Positions 46,286 to 58,403 of a stretch of DNA of 64,000 bases are shown here, in pieces. This DNA is from Siphonodentalium dalli (taxonomy: Eukaryota > Mollusca > Scaphopoda > Gadilida > Siphonodentaliidae). Every line of letters begins with the position of its first letter. The first letter of the stretch is position 1. A program made the position numbers and the translations under genes. The notes below the pieces were generated by a model. The model was not told the DNA's origin, ran no database searches, and saw only the letters and a list, made by a program, of their open reading frames with translations. The stretch covers positions 97,289,343 to 97,353,342 of the forward strand of contig CP136065.1 of assembly GCA_032622095.1 (NCBI GenBank), in the 5' to 3' direction.

Positions 46286-48204
46286 TTACATTACTACACC
46301 TGATAGTATATACAAGTTGCATACGATATATGATGTGAATTCATGCGTGTATATTAATTTAGTGAAGTTCGACGAAGAATTATTTCGGTAGAGACGGGGT
46401 AACATATAAGTTACTGGATCGGTGTTGAGTGGTTGGGATGAACTTTGTGATCAAGCACGGAATGTTTATATGATCTTGAGAGCGTTACCATATCTGACAT
46501 TGGTTTTCTTGTCATAACTGATGTTTAAATTATCTTCAGTACACACATGACGCAATATCTACGGAGGCACAATATCCACAATTTTTTTTCATTCGTTTAT
46601 GTTCAAGTTATGGCCCTTGCAAAATTAATAAACCTTTGTTGTGACCACGTAACGTGGTGCACCCCACCCCACCTAGCATATCATCATGATGGCCTGCACA
46701 TTATAGTTCCCGGTCATGCATCGTTTACGACTGGATACGACATTGTCGTCTCTTCTTTGGCTTAGCCTTCAAAAAGTCCATGTTGTAATTACAGTATTCA
46801 ATGACAATTCCAATTTCAAACTGTATTTTATAACAGTTCTCCCAGCTAATGGACCTCCGTTCTCCGGTCAGTAGATCATACTGCATGCGTGAAATACATA
46901 TATATGCACGGCAGTATTGCATTTATTCGTGAACAGAAATCGTTGCCAACCCATGAGTCGAACACACACACACGCACCCTCACGCACACACATGTGCACA
47001 CACCCTCGTTTGTATTACATACGTTGTGGGGACATTTCAATACCGTAGTTTCGAGGACTCCCGTTATTTAGTAAATATATCCAAACTCGGAGGGTACCTT
47101 TAACTAAATAACGGCAATCTTTGTAACGCATGCGCGCGGACGAAAAAATTTAAAAAAATACAAATTTTCGTCGCCTTAAGGGAAAAAATTGTTAACGTTG
47201 TGAGGACACACACACACACACCCTCACACACGCACGCACACAATAAATCAGTTAATATCAGTATTCCAACACTGGGCGACAGTGGTGGTCTTTAGAATAG
47301 AGATGTTTCGCAATAATTATAATAGGAATAGCGTTACGACTATAGGTATAGGGTACTGCGTCATCAAATTATGCACACGCTCTAACTGTAGCCGTGATGT
47401 CCTAACCGTCACGTCGGCCAATTGGTATTGTTGTATCATATACATATGCAGTAGCACTTATCAAACTTCGGACACCTATCCTCAATTTGTAGATTAAATA
47501 ACACATTAGTGTGTGCATTGTGCTGGTAGATCGTCCAAATCGAGTAAACAAAATATCTTTCTCCCGAAAAACGACTAGTGGACTCGGTCGGTACTATCCA
47601 CGCGTGACTCATGTGCGATTTTCAAAGTCCTACGCCCGATGGTTCACTTTCCACGGCCATTTAGTGGATTTGGGTAAACCACCCCCATGCAGAGCATATC
47701 ACCAGAGTCCACCGATATGCACCTACTCACTATGCATGACTAGACAATAACCCTACTCGTCTCGTCGTCATTTTTGCGAAACGAATTTTTGACCCTACAC
47801 GAATGTTACGATGACGAATGACTGAATGTAGTCATAACTCTATCAGTGAGTTTGCGAACCCTCTCTATTGATAGGAGCAGTGGCTGATAACATGAAACAA
47901 GGCACAGGAGACCATCAACTCGAATTGGAACTATGCTGGGAAGTACGTAACAGTCTCGCATAGCTTGTGGAAGAAACAGATAATAACAAATGCAGTTAAC
48001 CTGCGAACTCACTAATTGAGCAGAATATCCATGTTCCGAACACTGGTCCGAATTGATACCATAAAACTACCATAGGTGTGGGTTTGATAACAGAAATAGA
48101 AAACAATCAGAATGTGCCAACGAACGTATTGATAGGAGGTTGAATGTGATCGTCAAAAAGCATAGCTAGGGCGTGGCAAAATACACCCGTTGTACATTAT
48201 AATT
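46286..48204. other. No gene recognised; CA-rich runs
   Basis: 46450-46520 repeats part of the 44199 foldback right arm. CA-rich microsatellite lies at 46963-47007 and 47205-47245, each near a TTGTGGGGACA/TTGTGAGGACA word. Frames at 46547-46765 and 47511-47750 show no known domain. Confidence 0.5.
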
Positions 48205-48207
48205 TCA

Positions 48208-48295
48208 ACAAATGGCCATAACTCTGGTGAAAATTGCCATGCGGGAACATGGCCTGTAATTTGGGCTAGTAAACTCGCATGCCAAATTTCATTTC
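48208..48295 (-). repeat. Reverse-complement fragment of the 31.8-kb repeat
   Basis: ATGGCCATAACTCTGGTGAAAAT and GGGCTAGTAAACTCGCATG are the complement of blocks at about 31783-31895. It supplies the ATG and the first residues of the reverse transcriptase frame that follows. Confidence 0.65.
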
Positions 48296-48944
48296 TGTAA
48301 GTTCATACTTAATCGAAGTGGTGAAAACATTTTCTTACCTGGGTATTTTGTTTAGCCGATCTGGTTCATTCACGATAACCAAGAAAGACTTATCAATGAA
48401 AGCTAAGAAAGCCATGTATGAAATTATAAAAATCGCGCGTACGCATAAGCTAACAATATCAAGACAGTTAAAACTCTTTGACACCTTAGTCGCACCAATC
48501 CTATTTTACGGGTGTGAGGTTTGGGGTGTGGGTGACAATTCTATCATTGAGGGAATACATCTGAAATTTAGCAAAATGGTCTTGGGATTAAAAACATCAG
48601 CACCTTCTTATATGGTATATGGAGAGCTTGGGAGGTATCCAATGCATATTGATATCAACTTAAGAATAATGAAATTCTGGACTAAGCTTGTCACAAATTC
48701 AGAAAATCAGTTGAGTGGAAAAATTTATAAACTTGCCTTATCCATGTCCGATGAAACATCATTTGCGTCCCCATGGTTTAAATCGATAAAACAAATTCTA
48801 AATGAAGCAGGCATGTCTTTTATTTGGAGCATTCAGAATCGCGGAATCGACGAGAAACGATTAATAAAGGATTTGAAAAATAAAATGAGGGATCAGTTCG
48901 TTCAGAACTGGCATTCACCGATGACACAGAAGTGTCGCTATTAA
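48279..48944 (+). pseudogene. Non-LTR retrotransposon reverse transcriptase fragment
   Basis: The 221-codon frame is the longest in the window. TFSYLGILFS (residues 17-26) matches the late RT palm/thumb signature (YLG), and LVAPILFYGCEVWG (residues 70-83) matches the region after RT in CR1/jockey/RTE-like LINEs. GELGRYPMHIDI and WTKLV further on fit the conserved tail of invertebrate elements. The catalytic FADD box and everything upstream are missing. The tail stops soon after QFVQNWH, where related elements usually continue, and the frame ends beside a palindrome at 48957. The first dozen residues come from an unrelated repeat. It is therefore a dead fragment with both ends lost. The RT assignment is strong; the clade is a guess. 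Confidence 0.85.
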
Positions 48945-48956
48945 CCCTCAAACAGT

Positions 48957-49117
48957 CCGGACGCCGCCCCTGTGGGGTCTATAGGGTGATTTTATTGGCC
49001 ATAACAGTGCGGGAGTGTCATGGAAAGTCATCTTACACGCACGGTGGTTTCCGTGACACATGCACCCGCACATATATTGCCACTAAAATCGCCCCTATAC
49101 ACCACAGGGGCGTCCGG
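48957..49117. mobile_element. 161-bp palindromic element
   Basis: The ends CCGGACGCCGCCCCTGTGGG (left) and the complement ending GGGGCGTCCGG (right) pair. The pairing continues with gaps through GTGCGGGAGTGTCATGGAAA to the centre. It abuts the truncated LINE frame. Confidence 0.8.
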
Positions 49118-49142
49118 GCTTCAAATAAGGTGTCTGTCCTGT

Positions 49143-49234
49143 GCAGAATGAGGTCCGAGAGAGTGAATTTAGTAACGCTACCCAACACAACGGGCTAGCA
49201 TTATTAAATTCACCCTCTGAGGACCTCATTCTGC
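49143..49234. mobile_element. 92-bp palindromic element
   Basis: GCAGAATGAGGTCC and GAGTGAATTTA on the left are mirrored by TAAATTCACCCTCTGAGGAC then CTCATTCTGC. A related right half (TTAAATTCACCCCCTGGGGA) ends at 49504 and is preceded by GGTGAATTTGGAGG at 49436. Confidence 0.75.
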
Positions 49235-49430
49235 TTAGACCTCATCTTCTGGGAAGTATATATAGTCTCAAATTAACAATGATTGTTTTTAGTTACTTTT
49301 CCCCTTATGTTCAGTTTCTATATCCCCTAATTTGCATAACATAAAATGCATAATCGAAGTAACTAATGGGTGAACATCATCAAATTCAACTCGGGAACTT
49401 CAATCTGAGGCCTGAACAGAATGATATTCC

Positions 49431-49504
49431 CAGGTGGTGAATTTGGAGGTGCGAGCCCGCTGGAATAGCGTCATTAAATTCACCCCCTGGGGACCCCATT
49501 CTGT
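49431..49504. repeat. Diverged relative of the 49143 palindrome
   Basis: TGGTGAATTT (left) pairs with AAATTCACC (right), and the right end CCCCATTCTG resembles CCTCATTCTG of the neighbour. The left end is damaged. Confidence 0.55.
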
Positions 49505-49712
49505 AAGTGACAAACACACTATTTCAAGGCTTGAGACCTTATTTCTTGTTGCGTTTGCACGGTAAGCTGAATGTTACCTTAGAAAAGTTTGACTAATTTT
49601 GTTGAAATTGGAGCGTGCGTGGAGCCTTAGTAATACATTCTGAAAGTATGACTACGGCAAACATGCATGCCTGGTATCCAACACACCCTTGTATGTATTT
49701 ATGTTTATTTGT

Positions 49713-49790
49713 GATACCCGGTGTGTGAAATCAGTTTTTATCATTACTTTATAAAGCAATTCTAAAAACTGGTTTTCACACACCGGATAC
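49713..49790. repeat. Hairpin with CCGGTGTGTGAAA arms
   Basis: 28-bp arms (49713-49740 and 49763-49790) with a 22-base loop. GTGTGTGAAATCAGTTTTTA pairs with TAAAAACTGGTTTTCACACA apart from small differences. Confidence 0.75.
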
Positions 49791-49799
49791 TATACACCA

Positions 49800-51310
49800 T
49801 AATAGTTTAAGATATAAAATACATTCTGTTTGTAAGTAAGCGATGTGCAGTTCTTGAGAAACGTTTACCGACCAGTCATATGCAACTTCTATTAATATTA
49901 TTTCTTGTTCGGTCTCCAGTGTAACTGTGTTATTGTCTCCGGAGACAGGCTTCCTCGAAGAAATATAAAATAACTAGAATCCTCTAATATACGATTTGTG
50001 CGAAATTTGGCTAATATAATGCCAACACTGGCCTCGTCCCATTAAAATCAATATGAAAGAGTTCGACTAAAGAACGACTTGTTGTTCGTTACTTATGCAA
50101 GATAAGTTATAATGCACATTTTGAAATGCTCTTCTTTTACAAAGTTAAACACGACCCTGTTACCATGTCATGGTTTTTATATAGAGATGATTCTTCTCCA
50201 CCCTGTGTATACAAATGGTTAACATTCTAACAAGAATAACTCATGCTGTTTTTCCAGCGATCTTCTCCAACCAATTGTTTCATTTCGTTGAACGCTGAGT
50301 GATCTTCCCATTGCAAGTCTGCACGGGCAACACGAAACTCATCTGTGTATTCCATTATTGACATTTTTCTATTAGATTAACTATGTTCGAAGTAAAATTA
50401 TAAGACTGTTTATCCTGCAAGTGAACAACCCTCTATAGATGGGATATACACCAAGTAGCATAAGCCATATAAATCATATACAGTCGGTGTTGCATGTTAT
50501 TTGAAACAAATTTGCCATGACCTATGAATTCGCCTGCATACCTCAAGATGAGCTCCCAATTTTTAATTTGGAGAACATTTCGATATCAGCAAGCTTAAAC
50601 ATATTATTTACTAAGAATTATGTGGACTGGAAACCGATAATTGGCTTGTTTTTGGGGTAACAAGTCGGCAAATGTTGCCCTTTGGCATTGGTCACCCCAT
50701 CTACATATAAATGGTGAGCATAAATTTTGGGTTGACAAGAGTTAATGTGAGGGCCGCGTGTAAGACGTCTTTACAGTGATGTTTCCTATCGACGTAACAC
50801 CATGTTCGCAATCAGTGGTGCGCTTAAAATTACAGTCTTTTAACCGAAATTAAATGAAATGCAATGTGCACTTGGGGAGTATTGGCATGTTACGCCCGGT
50901 ACGGGGAATTAATTTCGAAAAAAAATATTGATGGGCAGCAGTCAACTGTTGCATTGACAAAGCTGAAACAGATGGTCTTTGAAGTCCCAAAACACTTAAT
51001 TGTATTAGATGTCCGCGGGAGATGTGAGTTCGTTTCGTTGAACCGAAGATGATTCCGTGTGATAGTGGCAACCGGAATAGAATCTGACACTCCCTCTCAA
51101 ATTCAATCAAAGGAGAGTACGCACTGTGAAACGAAACCATTAGGGCAGCCCTGGAAAATATATCCCTTCCATTAGGCATGCCCTGGCTGACAAAGTAAAT
51201 TACACAGGAACCCCGGACACGATCGACTGTTCTTACAGAAAACAGCCAGGGTCTCGGTCACTGTGCCGTTATAATATGTCGTACCTGTACATGTTTACTA
51301 TAAATAGAGG
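49800..51310. other. No gene recognised
   Basis: Two overlapping frames near 50850-51179 (one per strand) show no domain. No repeats of other loci were recognised. Confidence 0.5.
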
Positions 51311-51320
51311 ATATCTAATG

Positions 51321-51441
51321 AGACGCAATTCTAAACGAAATTTATTAACCGAGTGCACTAAATTCGATTCGAGCATAGTTTTAGCGAGGATCGAATCGAA
51401 TTAAGTGGACGAGGTTAATAAATTTCTTATAGAATTGCGAC
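51321..51441. mobile_element. 121-bp palindromic element
   Basis: GCAATTCTAAACGAAATTTA and TTCGATTCGAG on the left are mirrored by GCGAGGATCGAATCGAA and TAAATTTCTTATAGAATTGC on the right. A few mismatches. Confidence 0.8.
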
Positions 51442-51449
51442 TAATTTGA

Positions 51450-53970
51450 GATCATTTTTATCACATAATCAGATTTTTACAAGGAAAAACTATCTCAAAA
51501 CGGCTGGTGTTAAAAAAAATAATATTGATTTCCTTATCACAACCAAAGATGAAGTAAAGACACCTTCAAGAACAAATATAGTTACATTTTAAATGTGTCT
51601 TTTGGTGTTGACAGATTTGTTCAACCATCTATATCACCCATGTTTATCTCACAAATTGAATTTCATAATTATATTTTAATTAGTATAATATCGTTGGGCC
51701 GAGCTCTTACGTCACTGTGTGTGCGTTACTAAAAAATAAGAGGACGGGTTTAGGGCCTAAGTACATGTAGGTGATAAATATTTTTATCTCATTGTTTATC
51801 GGTTCAATACTATCTTAACATATGAATTGTTTCCCGACTGTCCTGTATAATTACCATTATGTCCATGGTGTGACGAATTGTACCTGGTATATGTCATTAT
51901 TATAGGCATACAATTTTGTGCATGAGATAAAAAATATGCCATGATGGGAGCATATCTGCGTCCCGATGCCGGTGGCCTGTGTATTATACACATGGTTATA
52001 TGCGAGATATACACAAGAAAAACACGCTCCGTATAGTAAGTTTGTATAGACAAGCCATGCGCTGTGTATTCTGATATGCATTGCCTTATATGACTGCACG
52101 ACGTTGCCGTTGTGTAATGGATTCGTGTGCCCTCTAAAACAAATCCCTAAACCTACACGACTTGCGCATTCCTCAAGATCCTGTTGTGCAAATTCTAGTA
52201 TGAAACGTTCGTCTAATGCAGACATAGTTCAAACATAAAATCTGACAAGAACAGCAACATCGACCCGATAGAACATATAACAGCTGAAACACGAACATAA
52301 TAACCCTTCCAAACAACAACGGTTTGCATGCAGCAAATTTCGATCAACCGCGGCACACACAAAAAACAGTTAAATACACAGACAAAAAGACGCCTGTTTT
52401 GAAGTTATATTTTGTGAGTACACGCGTGTATATAATAAACGGCCCACAAGCATCTCGTCGCTAATGGGTACCAGGACTGATGTATATGCATGCACAATTA
52501 CACCACCCAAAGAGGTATTTCAAATTCGAATTTTCCGGGAACATATAGCGATTGTTTTTTTCTTTTTGTGTAAATAGTCAACATACATATATACATGTAT
52601 GTAGGGTCAATACATTTATATTTACACATACGGTGTCTTCTTCGATAGCTATGGTAACCTAGATGTGACGGACATCGCCATGATCACTAATGGTGTATTC
52701 TCACTCACATTCTCTTACGGCGGTCAAATCCTTCTTCTATCATTCGCAAAAAAAAAATTTAGAAGAAAAACTAGCAGACCATTATTCTGACGGTCCGTTA
52801 TTCAGAAACCGTGTTGTTGACCAGACCTATACGTGTATGATGTTCAGAATGACGGTTTTTTCGTTGGTCCTATTTAATTTTACTTATCTTTGACATATTA
52901 CAAGGGATATATTCCTGACATATTTTCTCGTGAAACAAGTATGTATTTCAAGCCAGATTAAATAAAAGCTAATGTAAATACTCTGTTGGTTAGATTTCTG
53001 TGCATTTGTTTTCTCTGAATGACATAAAAACGGACAACCCCTCACTCGATGTCCAAATTAACCGTTGTTACGGCTCGTCGTACATTGTGTGAGTGTGTTC
53101 GGAACCTATGCTTATTGAAAGGCCGGATAAGTCACAATGTTCAGAATGTCCGTAATTTACAGAATCTAATGTTCGTTGTTCCGATAATATTAAGTCGCTT
53201 CCGCGATATTGTCGTGGATATTGTGCATTTCTGAATACTGAAACAGTAATATCGCCAATGCTTTGTCGAACATATTCAATTTGTTTCAAAAAGAATCCGA
53301 ATAAACACCAACGAATATAGTTCTTATAATTTACGAAAGAGCTGGGCCTCAGGTTGCTCATTAAGTCGCATCAGGGTGTCAGAGCTGGTGAACTGGTTTA
53401 AATCAGAATAGACGCGTAATTATGATCCACACAGAAGACGAATATCCCAATTCGTGTATCTTAACAAGTTGGCCAATTTCTTGTCGGATGTCGGTGTTTT
53501 CTACACGCAGTGTAGTGATTTTCTAACGAGAATTAACGCAAATAAAACTTGCAACGCCCTGATATGCCCCGTAATGACGATACATTCAAATATTCACACA
53601 TATAACCCGCCTGTGTTACACTAAATTCTGTTCGATGATTGGTCAACTGCCAATTGGGTCACCCGTTTCATAACACAATAACACAGACCGTAACACGAAC
53701 ACGACGTCACAATTGTTTACCTAATCACCAGAAAGCGGCCAGGAGAATAATTGGGCGTGCTTTTCAAAGTTTAGCCGAATTGCATCTGAAGCCAGTTATT
53801 TATATTGATCACGTTATCGTTACTAAGTGTTTGGAATCCTATATTGGGCTGACTTTATGTGCTGCGTAGGCTAGTCTGAAATTATCTGAAGATTCTATGC
53901 AAATAAATAAGAATACACTCAACTTTTTAATGGGAATAAATCATCAAAACGCTAAATAAATATAAGAAAT
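51450..53970. other. No gene recognised
   Basis: A minus-strand frame of about 120 codons (51857-52225) and plus frames near 52690 and 53639 lack known motifs, and no splice-compatible partners were found. There is a short symmetric TACATATATACATGTATGTA near 52583. Confidence 0.45.
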
Positions 53971-53973
53971 TAA

Positions 53974-54085
53974 TGTAGTGTGTGTTGTTATTGGGGGATA
54001 CGGCACTGTGGTCGTTGTTGGCACATTTCACACAATGTGGCTCACCGACCACAGCGCCGTATCCCCCAATAGCGCACACACTACA
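53974..54085. mobile_element. 112-bp palindromic element
   Basis: TGTAGTGTGTGTTGTTATTG with GGGGATACGGCACTGTGGTC pairs with the complement on the right (GACCACAGCGCCGTATCCCC ... CACACACTACA). Few mismatches. It abuts a remnant of the 44199 foldback family. Confidence 0.8.
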
Positions 54086-54690
54086 ACAAGAAAACCATAG
54101 TCAGAAATGGTAACGCCACCAAGATTATAGTATTACATATAAATAGAAATTATAAAAAATACATAAAATATTTTGATAACAATTGCGTTTAAAGGTACTC
54201 AACCCGATAAAACTCCTCTCAATTACTATTTCAATGGTTTCGGGGGTCAAAAATATTTGATTCGAGTCGAGGAAGTCACCCATCAAAGCTCAGATTTGTT
54301 AGATATCGATTTTAGAAATCTATTATTTTTCATTATCGGGAATACTATCTGGCCCAGAACTGGTCAAAATTGCGTTAAAATTACCACTTGATTTTAGAGT
54401 TATTCATCCTTGTCTGTTTGAATAGATTTGGAGTACACATCCAGAGCAGATTACGGCAGTTATGAGTACTCATCTCGAGAACATAACAAATTTGAAAAAT
54501 CAATATCTAATAACTCTGAGCTTTGTTTGATGGGTTCCTCGACTCGAATCAAATATTTTTTACCCCCAAAGCCAAAGAAATAGTAATATAGGACCCTCTG
54601 ATCGGATTGTTGTTGTTGGAATCTGTTGAGATGGGGACCCTCTTTACGGGTTGAGTACCTTTAAACAAGTAATCCTTCAAATTATTACTA
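54086..54690. mobile_element. Remnant of the 44199 foldback family, split by an insertion
   Basis: The left part (54086-54188: AACAAGAAAACCATAGTCAG, AATGGTAACGCC) and the right part (54665-54690: AAGTAATCCTTCAAATTATT) match the order of the left TIR of 44199-45443. Between them sits the TTAA-flanked foldback at 54189-54664. Confidence 0.65.
54189..54664. mobile_element. TTAA-flanked foldback nested in another element
   Basis: TTAA lies at both borders (54189-54192 and 54661-54664), and the ends AGGTACTCAACCCG and CGGGTTGAGTACCT are perfect complements. The arms pair loosely over most of the 468 bp (for example GATTCGAGTCGAGGAA with TTCCTCGACTCGAATC). The TTAA target and GGTAC ends resemble 3752-4105. 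The 72-codon plus frame inside is symmetry-derived. Confidence 0.75.
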
Positions 54691-54699
54691 ACAAAGGAA

Positions 54700-55520
54700 G
54701 TAAATGACTGTGGGGTCACTCAACAGATTATAAAGACTTGGACTTAGTATACTGTAAATACTGGGAATGTATATTTTAAAATTTTAGTCTAAAATTTAAA
54801 TGAAATAATTAAAAGATAAAATTTAGCAAGTAGTAAAAGTTAATTTTCTCATTTAATTTTTTTTTTTGGTTAAATAAAGGAATAATTTAAATGTAAAATT
54901 TGGTTTAAAAAAATGATTGACCGTGGCTCTTCCAATAATTGCGCGACTGACCTGGTCAATTGTTCTTAAGAAGTTGTTTTGAGAATTACTATGGAGGGAA
55001 ATAGTTATGGCTGTGGCTTCGCAAGTAATTGACTTGGTGACATGATGTTAACAAATCTGAACTCCAGTAAACCAAGGACGCTCCATACCAAATATAAGGT
55101 AAATAAATAATTCTTTAGAAGTTGTTTTAATATTTACTATGGAGGGAAAGAATTTTGGTGCTGGCTTCGCAACTATTTGACCCCATTGTAACAAATATAA
55201 ATATTAGTCACTCAGGCAATAGATGTATCTATTCTGTATATTAAGTTATTGGGTCTTACGTGTCTTGAGATGTCTAAATATGTTTTGATGGACAGATCGC
55301 GCAAGCGCAAGGGACCCCCGACAATCTTATCTGTTGTGATTCCAATTGTTGACAATATGCACATATACTTAAGAAACAGTCGCGCGCGAAGCGCGCTCCC
55401 GTAGGTCGGTGTTTGGATCCCATTTAATGAAAATATCATTGAAATAATCGGTTTCCCCCCAATAAACATCCATATATTCAATATACATGTTTTTGGAGCA
55501 GAATTAGGTAGACCATATTG
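54700..55520. other. No gene recognised; short duplication
   Basis: AGAAGTTGTTTT followed by ATTTACTATGGAGGGAAA-like words occurs at about 54970 and 55117, with GTGGCTTCGCAA and GCTGGCTTCGCAA. CGCGCGCGAAGCGCGC (about 55381) is a GC-rich local palindrome. No domain was recognised. Confidence 0.5.
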
Positions 55521-55522
55521 AA

Positions 55523-55943
55523 CGCCATAATTCTGCTGTGGTTAAGTGGTCAATTACTTTGGACATTACTGTATGTAGATGGAGTTATCATTAGACCTCA
55601 CATCCTTATATGGGATACAGTAATGCCCAAAGTAATTGACCACTTAACCACAGCAGAATTATGGGTAATTTTTCAGGATTTAAAATCCGGAAAAATTACC
55701 CACAATTCTGCTGTGGTTAAATGGTCAATTACTTTGGACATTACTGTATGTGGATGGAGTTATCATTAGACCTCACATCCTTATATGGGCTACAGTAATG
55801 CCTAAAGTAATTGACAAATTAACCACAGCAGAATTATGGGTAATTTTTCAGGATTTAAAATCTTGAAAAATTACCCATAATTCTGCTGTGGTAAAGTGAT
55901 CAATTACTTTGGACATTACTGTATGTAGATGGAGTTAAGCCTC
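55523..55943 (+). repeat. Tandem array of a palindromic MITE, about 175-bp period
   Basis: TACAGTAATGCC starts at 55616 and 55791, and GGACATTACTGTA ends units at about 55570, 55746 and 55922. Within each unit AACCACAGCAGAATTATGGG and its complement form a hairpin. It is related to 35522-35683. About 2.4 units, all joined with the same short linker (GATGGAGTTATCATTAGACC). Confidence 0.85.
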
Positions 55944-56159
55944 ACATCAGTTTATTGGGGATTTGGACCTTGACTTGGGACCTTTGGTTTTTAACGCAAC
56001 AAATGCGAGTACACCTTATACACAAATTTCTGATGTAGCCAGAGTTTTTATTGGATAATATGAGTTTGAAGCCTGCTTACATTTCAATATGTTTTCAGTT
56101 TTGTATTGTCTGCAGCAGCTAGAACTCGGCGCGTTGAAGCAAAAGTTATAAAAGAAAAA

Positions 56160-57020
56160 TGTGTACGTAACGAGACTATAATACAAATGAAAAAATAAAT
56201 TGAGGGGGGGTGGGCATTACAGGGAACTAAGGGTTGAACCGATATACATATGTAGAGCGATAACGACCAATGTTGACATATTATGCATCTCAACTCTACT
56301 GTTGCAACAAGGTTATAAAATAGGGGGGTGTCAGAATATTAGTCATCTCTATATAGTGCCAGAATAGTCATTTATGGACTTCTATAGTGGTACAATACAA
56401 ATTAGAATCAAATGATAAAAATATGTATGTAACACAACTATACCGATGAAAATAAAAATAATAATTTAAGCCGGGATAAGATGTTGGGTTGGTTATATGG
56501 ACTCGGAGAAAAAGGGGTTCGTACCGATGAACTGACATAAATTAGTGGAGCGATGTTGCCATGTAATGCATCGCGAATGTACTAAAGCAGCAATGATATA
56601 AAATTAGGGGGGGGTGTCAGAAATTATCTCTATCTCTATAGATGACACCAGAATTATATAGAAAGGAATAGCAATTGATATACGTATACGGTATACTATA
56701 GTAATACCATAGACATATAAGTACAAGTATCACGCAATAAAATATTTCGTAACGTGACTATAGCGATGAAAAAAATAAATAAATTGGACTGGGATTAGAG
56801 ATTGGGTTGGTTATATGTGGATAATTGGATATGGAATTCATACCGATGAAATGATACAACTTAGTGGAGCGATAAAGACCAATGTTGACACTTAGTCAGG
56901 CCACGCGGGGGAAATAGGGGTTGATACGATAGACCGAAATAAATTTGTCGAGTGATAATGACCAATTTTGACGTATAAAGTAACGCGACTGTACTGTTGC
57001 ACAATTATCATGTAGAACCA
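56160..57020 (+). repeat. Degenerate tandem repeat, 3 units of about 280 bp
   Basis: GGGGTTCGTACCGATGAACT, TTAGTGGAGCGAT and ATAAAATTAGGGGGGGGTGT recur with changes at about 56220-56340, 56510-56630 and 56830-57010. Confidence 0.65.
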
Positions 57021-57086
57021 GTCAAATATGGACTCTGGTGCCAATATGGAACATCTCAGAAAACATTTGAAGGGCCCTAAAATTTA

Positions 57087-57440
57087 TTTAACATGGGATC
57101 TGCCATACAAATCGATTTATGTTGATAAATCTCTTATTTTTCAAAATTTTAAGCTGAGACTTGGTGTGTCTGAGTGGGATAGGTATATATTCCTAAAATG
57201 ATAGGATACAGCACATAATTATGTTTTAGGTGGAAGAAATGAATTTTTTTCGATGATAAAATTTAACATGGGATCTGCCATACAAATCGATTTATGTTGA
57301 TAAATCTCTTAATTTTCAAAATTTTAAGCTGAGACTTGGTGTGTCTGAGTGGGAAACGTATATATTCCTAAAATGATAGGATACAGCACATAATTATGTT
57401 TTAGGTGAAAGAAATGAATTTTTTTCGATGATAAAATTTA
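57087..57440 (+). repeat. Tandem duplication, 2 x 175 bp, nearly identical
   Basis: TTTAACATGGGATCTGCCAT begins at 57087 and 57262, and both copies end in TTTTTTTCGATGATAAAATT. Only a handful of differences are visible, so the event is recent. Confidence 0.95.
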
Positions 57441-57710
57441 CAGCATGTACGGCCGTACTACGGGTTTATCGAGTACGCTATTTTATAAACAAACTTTTGT
57501 CAAAAGCCGTTTTGGTCAAACTAAACCTTTTTCGACCGGGAAAGCAGATCCGAATAGTAGCTAAGATGTATTTAGATAGAATTATCAAAAGAATTTGACC
57601 GATCAGGGTGCATTTTAAAAGAATCGAGTGTAGAAATCTTGGTGACATCGCCGATAATTCCAGAAGATAAAAGATGGCGGTTATCACAATAGAACAGGCA
57701 TAATATTACC

Positions 57711-57775
57711 CATAATTCACCTCACTACACCAGGGGGCTTACCCATAATTCACCTCACTATACCAGGAGGCTCCC
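57711..57775 (+). repeat. 33-bp duplication
   Basis: ACCCATAATTCACCTCACTA followed by CACCAGGGGGCT or TACCAGGAGGCT, twice in direct succession. A second, looser duplication (about 75 bp, with ACATATTA and ACACCGGTG) follows at 57815-57960. Confidence 0.85.
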
Positions 57776-58403
57776 AATGGGTTATATATTATTTTCAGGC
57801 TATCAGATTATTTATATTTTCAACAACATATTATTACACCGGTGACTTTAAGATTACAATTTCAGCCTGTCCTGACTATCGATACGATTGAGTCATATTT
57901 TCAAAAACATATTATACACCGGTGGCGTTAACTTTACAATTTCAGCATCTATGTGATTCTATCGGTACGATTTGAGTAAGGTACAAAAAAAAAATCTTCG
58001 CCCACTCGACCACAGAATTGGAGACTACCACTGAATATGAAAAACAGCCACACTAGAAACACCACAGTGGTGGCGTAATAATTTATTAACCAAACCAAGC
58101 TAAACCGTTTACTGACTACAGGTTAAAGGAAGCGATAATTGGTGTAAGCAGCAACTGTTCCGCGACCTCGGCGATATAATTGGGCTAGACGCATCTTCCA
58201 GTTTGTTTGCATATACATACCACCTTACACGATAACACACTTTGTCGAGATGTGCAGATCGCGACAGGGGTGCTAAGCTGATCGATTGCTTAAATTGTTA
58301 TTTTATAACGGGAATTTCCTGGCGTGCCTATACAGCATTGGCATGTGGCGTTCTTGGTGTATTCAAACTCCCAAGTTGTTGTCGTCTGATGATTATAATT
58401 AAA

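Noticed and set aside
51857-52225. 122-codon minus-strand frame as a gene
   Set aside because: Composition and lack of motifs or splice context do not distinguish it from chance.
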